Positions 12,818 through 16,645 of a stretch of DNA of 16,645 nucleotides are shown piece after piece. Made by a program: the position numbers and the translations under genes. Source of the stretch: an uncultured Eubacteriales bacterium (GTDB lineage: Bacteria; Bacillota; Clostridia; Oscillospirales; Oscillospiraceae); NCBI GenBank assembly GCA_900551355.1, contig URVR01000016.1:1-16645 (forward strand), written 5' to 3'. Numbering within the stretch: the stretch's first letter is position 1; every line of letters begins with the position of its first letter. The notes under the pieces are model-generated. The model saw only the letters and a program-made list of their open reading frames with translations. It made no database searches and was not told the DNA's origin.

Positions 12818-13440
12818 TATGCGAACACCTCCTCGATTACTGCGAGGGCTTCCTTATCCAGCACCAGATACTTGGCGTTCAGAATGTCGTAGACATTGAT
12901 GAGGTTCGCCATGGAAGTAACGACGCCGGGGATGTTGCGGGCGCTCTTGACGATGATCTCGTCCTTGGCGGGGGTGACCACCAGAGACTTGCCGTCAGCC
13001 TTGACGGCGGTCAGGAAAGCGCGGAAGTCCTTGGTCTTGATGCTGTCCATCTTGATGCTGTCGATGACGATGATCTCGCCGGCAGCGGCCTTGGCGGACA
13101 GAGCGGATTTCATAGCCAGTCTCTTGACCTTCTTGTTCAGAACGTAAGAGTAGCTGCGGGGCTTGGGGGCGAACACGATGCCGCCGTGGGTCCACTGGGG
13201 CGCACGGGTGCTGCCCTGACGGGCGTGACCGGTGCCCTTCTGGCGCCAGGGCTTCTTGCCGCCGCCGGAAACCTCGGCGCGGGTCAGAGCGCTCTGGGTG
13301 CCCTGACGGCAGTTGGCCAAGTGGTTCTTCACCACTTCGTGGACAACAGCGGTGTTCGGCTCGATGCCGAAGATGCCGTCGTTCAGTTCAACAGTACCGA
13401 CCTCAGCGCCGGCCATGTTCAAAACTTTGATGGTAGACAT
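12817..13440 (-). CDS. rplD: 50S ribosomal protein L4 (uL4)
   Basis: L4 has a globular surface domain and a long loop that narrows the exit tunnel; in Escherichia coli it also regulates the S10 operon through the rpsJ leader. The start is ATG 13438-13440, giving 207 residues beginning MSTIKVLNMAGAEVGTVELN. A GTG four codons upstream falls inside the AAGGAG site and is rejected. The tunnel loop reads GGGKKPWRQKGTGHARQGST followed by RAPQWTHGGIVFAPKPRSYS (about 58-97). The C-terminal part has NLINVYDILNAKYLVLDKEA. Whether L4 controls this operon cannot be read from the gene. Confidence 0.97.
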   Translation of the reverse strand: MSTIKVLNMAGAEVGTVELNDGIFGIEPNTAVVHEVVKNHLANCRQGTQSALTRAEVSGGGKKPWRQKGTGHARQGSTRAPQWTHGGIVFAPKPRSYSYVLNKKVKRLAMKSALSAKAAAGEIIVIDSIKMDSIKTKDFRAFLTAVKADGKSLVVTPAKDEIIVKSARNIPGVVTSMANLINVYDILNAKYLVLDKEALAVIEEVFA

Positions 13441-13460
13441 ATCCTTAAGCACTCCTTTCC

Positions 13461-14180
13461 TTACTTAGTACGGGCGGAAGCCTTCTGCGGGTTACGACCG
13501 GAAGCCTTCTGCGGGTTGTTGCTGATACCGGTGTCGGCATGCTTGATGCGGTGGGTCTTGACGGTGCTCTTGATGAGGACCAGACCGCCCTTGGGACCGG
13601 GAATGGCGCCGCGCACAGCGATGAGATTCAGCTCGGGATCGACCTTGACGATATCCAGGTTCTGGATGGTGACCTGATCGCAGCCCATCTGGCCAGCGCC
13701 GATCTTGCCCTTGAAAATACGGCTGGGATCGGTGGTGGAGCCCATGGAACCGGCGTGACGATGGACGGGGCCGCCGCCGTGGCTCATGGGAGTACGGCCG
13801 GCGTTCCAGCGCTTCACAACGCCCTGATAGCCGTGGCCCTTGCTGGTGCCGGTGACGTCCACGAAGTCGCCCTCTTTGAAGGTGTCAGCCTTCACGATGT
13901 CGCCGATGTTCAGCTCAGCCGCGTTGTCCAGGTCAAACTCGCGCAGGTACTTCTTGGGGGCGACGCCGGCCTTGTTCAGGTGGCCCATCTCGGGCTTGGT
14001 CAGCTTGCGCTCGGGGATATCCTCGTAGCCCAGCTGCACAGCGGCGTAGCCTTCCTTCTCGGCAGTCTTCTTCTGGACGACGGTGCAGGGACCCGCCTCG
14101 ATCACGGTGACGGGGATCACCTTGCCGTTCTCGTCGAAGATCTGAGACATACCGACTTTCTTGCCAATGATTGCCTTCAT
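13461..14180 (-). CDS. rplC: 50S ribosomal protein L3 (uL3) with duplicated C-terminal octapeptide
   Basis: L3 is one of the first proteins bound in 50S assembly, near the 3' end of 23S rRNA, with a loop reaching the peptidyl transferase centre. The protein is 239 residues, about 25-30 longer than typical Firmicutes L3. The core has MKAIIGKKVGMSQIFDENGK, TGTSKGHGYQGVVKRWNAG, GPVHRHAGSMGSTTDPSRIF and GKIGAGQMG. After the usual end (about residue 212) it carries an extra tail containing NPQKASGR (222-229) and NPQKASAR (230-237), coded by a 19-base perfect DNA repeat at 24-base period (13475-13493 and 13499-13517). ATG 14178-14180 has AAGGAGG 7 bases upstream. Confidence 0.97.
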   Translation of the reverse strand: MKAIIGKKVGMSQIFDENGKVIPVTVIEAGPCTVVQKKTAEKEGYAAVQLGYEDIPERKLTKPEMGHLNKAGVAPKKYLREFDLDNAAELNIGDIVKADTFKEGDFVDVTGTSKGHGYQGVVKRWNAGRTPMSHGGGPVHRHAGSMGSTTDPSRIFKGKIGAGQMGCDQVTIQNLDIVKVDPELNLIAVRGAIPGPKGGLVLIKSTVKTHRIKHADTGISNNPQKASGRNPQKASARTK

Positions 14181-14334
14181 GTATGATCCTCCTTAAAGGT
14201 TATTGGTCGACATAGTTCAATCCGCATTGGGGCAGATCGCTTGCTCTGCCGACGTAACCCCCGCCCGCCTCACGCAAGTCGGCGAGCGGTCGGGTAGCAA
14301 GCAGTTTATTTGCAGGGATATTATATAAGGTGGG
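14181..14334 (-). promoter_or_regulatory. Long rpsJ-rplC intergenic region with competing hairpins
   Basis: A 154-base gap in an otherwise compact operon. In the transcript, GCTTGCT (14296-14302) can pair with AGCAAGC (14239-14245), with an inner GCCGAC/GTCGGC pair (14278-14283 with 14248-14253). A second perfect stem, GGCAGA-8 nt-TCTGCC (14231-14250), uses the same downstream bases, so the two folds exclude each other. A TATAAT on the minus strand just after the rpsJ stop has no acceptable -35. No U-tract follows either stem. This looks like an internal regulatory element or remnant rather than a terminator. Confidence 0.5.
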
Positions 14335-14643
14335 TTACAGCTTGATCTCGATCTCCACACCGGCGGGCAGATCCAGAGCCATCAGCGCCTCCACGGTCTT
14401 GGGGGTGGAGTTGGTGATGTCGATCAGTCTCTTGTGGGTGCGGCGCTCGAACTGCTCACGGCTGTCCTTATACTTGTGGGTAGCGCGCAGGATGGTGACG
14501 ATCTCTTTCTTGGTGGGCAGAGGGATGGGGCCGGACACGCTGGCGCCGGTGCGCTTGGCGGTCTCAACGATCTTCTCTGCGGACTGGTCGATGACCTGGT
14601 GGTCATAGGCCTTCAGACGAATGCGAATCATTTCTTTTGCCAT
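14335..14643 (-). CDS. rpsJ: 30S ribosomal protein S10 (uS10)
   Basis: S10 is a head protein of the small subunit that binds S3 and S14 and doubles as NusE, the NusB partner in transcription antitermination. The 102-residue protein begins MAKEMIRIRLKAYDHQVIDQ and contains SAEKIVETAKRTGASVSGPIPLPT (SGPIPLPTKKEIVTILRATH), the conserved loop HKYKDSREQFERRTHKRLID, and ends AGVEIEIKL. It is the first gene of the S10 block, 283-293 bases downstream of the predicted promoter. GGAGG lies about 10 bases before the ATG at 14641-14643. A longer-than-usual gap separates it from rplC. Confidence 0.98.
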   Translation of the reverse strand: MAKEMIRIRLKAYDHQVIDQSAEKIVETAKRTGASVSGPIPLPTKKEIVTILRATHKYKDSREQFERRTHKRLIDITNSTPKTVEALMALDLPAGVEIEIKL

Positions 14644-14743
14644 TTGGTCTTTTCCTCCATGTTTTCGTACGGTTTTTTCTGCGTGACCTACTGCCGTACG
14701 GCGGGAAATTTCTTATTCACCGTTCCGTGCGTATCATTCCGGC

Positions 14744-14836
14744 TCATAAGAAACACCGGCTTCTGGCCGGTGTCCTTCTGGCGCGGCGATCTACGCCGGC
14801 GAACAGAAATCTCTCAGCCGCCCGATTATCGGACAT
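14744..14836 (-). CDS. Possible leader ORF (30 codons) in the rpsJ 5' leader
   Basis: An ATG (14834-14836) opens a 30-codon frame, MSDNRAAERFLFAGVDRRAR then RTPARSRCFL, ending TGA at 14744-14746. A near-perfect AAAAGGAGGT lies upstream, but about 15 bases from the ATG, longer than optimal; a GGGGAG is 2 bases away. The last third covers the stem 14753-14773, so ribosomes finishing this ORF would open that stem. No recognised family. It could instead be chance coding over structured RNA; only conservation of the frame would decide. Confidence 0.25.
   Translation of the reverse strand: MSDNRAAERFLFAGVDRRARRTPARSRCFL
14753..14773 (-). terminator. Perfect hairpin in rpsJ leader, weak terminator or attenuator candidate
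   Basis: An 8-base perfect stem, ACACCGGC and GCCGGTGT, with a 5-base loop CAGAA is followed on the minus strand by TTTCTTAT. The U-tract is interrupted, so it would be a weak terminator at best. It lies about 155 nt into the leader, inside the 3' part of the possible leader ORF, a position compatible with attenuation. Confidence 0.35.
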
Positions 14837-14933
14837 ACTCCCCGGAAGTTACCTCCTTTTCGGAGCAATCTCCCGGTTCATCGCATTGCAAACGCTCCCG
14901 GGTGTGTTGCCCCCGTTACGCGCGTACCTGCAT

Positions 14934-14962
14934 ATAATATAGGAAAAACCGCGTGGTGTCAA
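14934..14962 (-). promoter_or_regulatory. Strong sigma-A promoter for the S10 operon
   Basis: On the minus strand a perfect -35 TTGACA (14957-14962) and a -10 TATTAT (14934-14939) are separated by exactly 17 bases. Start of transcription is expected near 14927. It is the only well-matched promoter seen between the cysS terminator and rpsJ, which is where the S10 operon promoter is expected. An A/T-rich stretch of about 45 bases lies directly upstream and may act as an UP element. Confidence 0.88.
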
Positions 14963-14974
14963 GTAGGTTTTTCT

Positions 14975-15004
14975 ATTTTGTCAACAAAATTTCCATGAAA
15001 TTTT
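14975..15004. promoter_or_regulatory. Two overlapping palindromes upstream of the S10 promoter
   Basis: ATTTTGT-CA-ACAAAAT (14975-14990) and AAAATTTC-CAT-GAAATTTT (14986-15004) are perfect inverted repeats that share bases 14986-14990. They end 12 bases upstream of the -35 box. The arrangement looks like operator sites or a structured UP element. No known regulator motif matched by eye. Function is inferred. Confidence 0.45.
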
Positions 15005-15077
15005 CAGCACTTTTGACGGGCATAGATATTGTGCCGCCGGGGCTGCTCCCCTCCCCTATCTGGGGGCCGAGCGGCAG

Positions 15078-15104
15078 AAAAAGAGCCGCCCGAAGGCGGC
15101 TCTT
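15078..15104 (-). terminator. Rho-independent terminator after cysS
   Basis: In the minus-strand transcript, AAGAGCCGCC pairs perfectly with GGCGGCTCTT around a stable UUCG tetraloop (15081-15104), and the stem runs into five U residues (15078-15082). It lies 43 bases after the cysS stop. On the plus strand the stem is followed only by TTCTGCG, so it works in the cysS direction. It separates cysS from the S10 operon promoter. Confidence 0.92.
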
Positions 15105-15147
15105 CTGCGTATTTGTGCCGTTTTGCGCCTTTTGAATATCCTGTCGC

Positions 15148-16593
15148 TCAGATCCGCTTCCACTTGGCGCCGTTGGGGATGTCGGTGACCTCGATGCCCT
15201 TGGCCTTCAGCTCGTCGCGGATGCGGTCGGCCTCGGCGAAGTTCTTGGCCTTCTTGGCGTCGGCCCGGGCGCGGATCAGCGCCTCCACCTCGCCGTCCGT
15301 CTCGCCGGACTCGCTGATGACAGTGAACTCGCCGGCAACGGGAGCGGCGGTCTGCTTGGCGCGGAGGGCGGCGGCCTTCTCCAGCAGCTTCAGGCCCAGC
15401 ACGGTGTCGAAGCTGTCCAGCAGAGCCAGCTTGGTCTTATCGTTGGTCTTGGCCTTCAGCACGTCGTACAGCACGGTGACGGCCATGGAGGTGTTCAGGT
15501 CGTTGTCCATGGCGGCGGTGAACTTGGCCTTATACTCGTCAAAGGCGGCCTGCTCCACCTCGCCCTCGTCCTTCAGGGCGGCGATGCGGGTCAGCAGCTT
15601 GTTGTAGGCCACGGTGGCGTTGTCCAGATTCTCCCAGGTGAACACCAGGCTCTTGCGGTAGTGGCTCTGGAGGCAGAAGAAGCGGTAGGCCAGGGGGTCA
15701 TAGCCCTTCTCCTCCAGCAAGGAGACGGTGAGGAACTCGCCCTTGGACTTGGACATCTTGCCGTGGTCGGTGTTCAGATGGGCCACATGGCACCAATGGG
15801 GGCACCACGGGTGGCCCAGATAGCTCTCGGACTGGGCGATCTCGTTGGTGTGGTGGGGGAAGGCGTTGTCCACGCCGCCGCAGTGCAGGTCCAGGTACTC
15901 GCCGTTGTACTTCATGGAGATGCCGGAGCATTCAATGTGCCAGCCGGGGTAGCCCACGCCCCAGGGGGAATCCCATTTCAGGGCCTGATCCTCGAACTTG
16001 GACTTGGTGAACCACAGCACGAAGTCGTTCTTATTGCGCTTGTTGGTGTCCTCCTCCACGCCCTCGCGGACGCCCACCGCCAGATCCTCCTCGTTGTGGT
16101 CGTTGAAGATGTAGTAGCGCTGGAGCTTGCTGGTGTCGAAGTACACGTTGCCGCCGGCCACATAGGCGTAGCCGGTGTCGATGAGCTTGGTGATGATCCG
16201 GATATAGTCGTCGATAAGGCCGGTGGCGGGCTGCACCACGTCGGGGCGCTTGATGTTCAGCTTCTGACAGTCGGAGAAAAACGCGTCGGTGTAGTACTGG
16301 GCGATCTCCATGACGGACTTGTGCTCGCGCTTGGCGCCCTTGAGCATCTTATCCTCGCCCTCGTCGGCGTCGGAGGTCAGGTGTCCCACGTCGGTGATGT
16401 TCATGACGCGATTCACGTCGTAGCCGGCGTAGCGCAGGTACTTCTCCAGCACGTCCTCCATGATGTAGGAGCGCAGGTTGCCGATGTGGGCGAAGTGGTA
16501 CACCGTGGGGCCGCAGGTGTACATCTCCACATGGCCGGGGGTGTGGGTCTTGAACTCCTCTTTTTTGTGGGTGGCGGAATTATACAGATACAT
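15148..16593 (-). CDS. cysS: Cysteine--tRNA ligase (cysteinyl-tRNA synthetase)
   Basis: Class I synthetase charging tRNA-Cys with cysteine in the cytoplasm. The 481-residue protein starts MYLYNSATHKKEEFKTHTPG, close to the family N-terminus, so it appears complete although the ATG (16591-16593) lies 2 bases from adapter and its ribosome binding site is missing. Visible motifs: Cys27 in YTCGPTVY, the HIGH-type HIGN at 36-39, the zinc and cysteine site made by Cys27, Cys222 (HIECSG), His247 and Glu251 (FPHHTNEIAQS), and KMSKS at 279-283. An alanine/lysine-rich C-terminus with ADAKKAKNFAEADRIRDELK and WKRI closes it. Its own terminator shows it is a separate unit upstream of the S10 operon; any T-box leader would be outside the window. 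Confidence 0.97.
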   Translation of the reverse strand: MYLYNSATHKKEEFKTHTPGHVEMYTCGPTVYHFAHIGNLRSYIMEDVLEKYLRYAGYDVNRVMNITDVGHLTSDADEGEDKMLKGAKREHKSVMEIAQYYTDAFFSDCQKLNIKRPDVVQPATGLIDDYIRIITKLIDTGYAYVAGGNVYFDTSKLQRYYIFNDHNEEDLAVGVREGVEEDTNKRNKNDFVLWFTKSKFEDQALKWDSPWGVGYPGWHIECSGISMKYNGEYLDLHCGGVDNAFPHHTNEIAQSESYLGHPWCPHWCHVAHLNTDHGKMSKSKGEFLTVSLLEEKGYDPLAYRFFCLQSHYRKSLVFTWENLDNATVAYNKLLTRIAALKDEGEVEQAAFDEYKAKFTAAMDNDLNTSMAVTVLYDVLKAKTNDKTKLALLDSFDTVLGLKLLEKAAALRAKQTAAPVAGEFTVISESGETDGEVEALIRARADAKKAKNFAEADRIRDELKAKGIEVTDIPNGAKWKRI

Positions 16594-16595
16594 GA

Positions 16596-16645
16596 CTGTC
16601 TCTTATACACATCTGACGCTGCCGACGATCGCATAAGTGTAGATC
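16596..16645 (-). other. Sequencing adapter (Nextera i5 side, reverse complement), not genomic
   Basis: The last 50 bases are the reverse complement of GATCTACAC, index TTATGCGA, the TCGTCGGCAGCGTC stem and the Tn5 mosaic end (CTGTCTCTTATACACATCT at 16596-16614). They match positions 1-49, making a false terminal inverted repeat. The frame beginning at 16634 on the minus strand yields the artefact peptide MRSSAASDVYKRQ. Confidence 0.98.

Larger units (their letters stand above)
14644..14928 (-). promoter_or_regulatory. Long structured 5' leader of the rpsJ operon
   Basis: About 285 nt lie between the predicted transcription start and rpsJ. Stems seen: GGAGC (14894-14898 region) with GCTCC before the AAGGAGG; a bulged stem GCCGGCG-TAGAT-CGCCGCGC (14781-14800); ACACCGGC-CAGAA-GCCGGTGT (14753-14773), perfect and followed by UUUCUU, weakly terminator-like; and CCGTACG-21 nt-CGTACGG (14694-14700 with 14666-14672) directly before the rpsJ ribosome binding site. 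Such a leader suggests post-initiation control of ribosomal protein synthesis, but no named leader family was recognised. Confidence 0.5.

Noticed and set aside
11153..12892. 579-residue plus-strand open frame opposite rplV-rplW
   Set aside because: Antisense shadow caused by GC-rich codon bias; it overlaps four well-identified ribosomal genes and shows no family signature.
14310..14345. Internal promoter with TATAAT between rpsJ and rplC
   Set aside because: A TATAAT is present on the minus strand after the rpsJ stop, but no acceptable -35 lies 16-18 bases upstream.
14799..14870. 10-codon ORF MNREIAPKRR overlapping the leader SD
   Set aside because: Very short, no clear ribosome binding site at proper spacing, and it may only reflect purine-rich sequence.
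14956..14984. Second TTGACA (14979-14984, minus) as a tandem promoter
   Set aside because: The hexamer 17 bases downstream is TGACAC, nothing like a -10 element; it more likely belongs to the palindrome.
15039..15051. GGGG-CTGCT-CCCC stem as a second terminator
   Set aside because: No run of U follows it on either strand; the terminator at 15078-15104 explains the cysS end.
16413..16634. Minus-strand frame starting MRSSAASDVYKRQ near the right end
   Set aside because: It begins in the reverse-complement adapter and lies out of frame over cysS.
1..16645. Novel defence, mobile or biosynthetic system
   Set aside because: All coding capacity is taken by conserved ribosomal, translation and secretion genes; no accessory cassette, transposase, phage gene or CRISPR repeat was seen.

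Overview
The window is a de-tailed contig of about 16.5 kb with sequencing adapter at both ends (1-49 and 16596-16645). Everything biological is read from the minus strand. It carries the conserved S10-spc-alpha ribosomal protein gene cluster of a high-GC member of the class Clostridia, preceded by cysS. The organism is probably a gut Oscillospiraceae-type bacterium. That placement is inferred from the Firmicutes gene order (secY-adk-map-KOW protein-infA-rpmJ), the strong AAGGAGG ribosome binding sites, the short Zn-type S14, the protein sequences and the GC-rich codon use; no database search was possible.

Layout in the direction of transcription (from high to low coordinates): cysS (cysteinyl-tRNA synthetase) begins 2 bases inside the adapter and ends at 15148, followed by a rho-independent terminator (15078-15104). 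A strong sigma-A type promoter (-35 at 14957-14962, -10 at 14934-14939) lies under two overlapping palindromes. It drives a roughly 280-nt leader containing hairpins and a possible 30-codon leader ORF. Then come the S10 genes: rpsJ, a 154-base structured gap, rplC, rplD, rplW, rplB, rpsS, rplV, rpsC, rplP, rpmC, rpsQ. The spc genes follow: rplN, rplX, rplE, rpsZ, an unusual 285-base structured gap, rpsH, rplF, rplR, rpsE, rpmD, rplO, secY, adk, map. The cluster then continues with a small KOW-domain protein, infA, rpmJ, rpsM, rpsK, rpsD and the first 33 codons of rpoA, where the contig stops.

The genes are packed with overlaps of 1 to 4 bases or gaps mostly under 30 bases, so one or a few long mRNAs probably supply ribosomal proteins from both subunits, the SecY translocon channel, adenylate kinase, methionine aminopeptidase, IF-1 and RNA polymerase alpha together. 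No terminator or second strong promoter was found between rpsJ and rpoA.

Most of the window is ordinary core genome. The parts worth a second look are the two large non-coding gaps (7507-7791, with a 100-base imperfect inverted repeat abutting the rpsZ stop; 14181-14334, with mutually exclusive hairpins), the rpsJ leader and its palindromic promoter region, the Arg/Gly-rich repeat tail on S3, a tandem octapeptide duplication at the end of L3, and a Cys4 zinc ribbon in L24. No CRISPR array, tRNA, rRNA, insertion sequence or phage gene was seen. Several genes needed start correction (adk, rpsQ, rpmC, rplV, rplD), and two use non-ATG starts (infA TTG, secY GTG).
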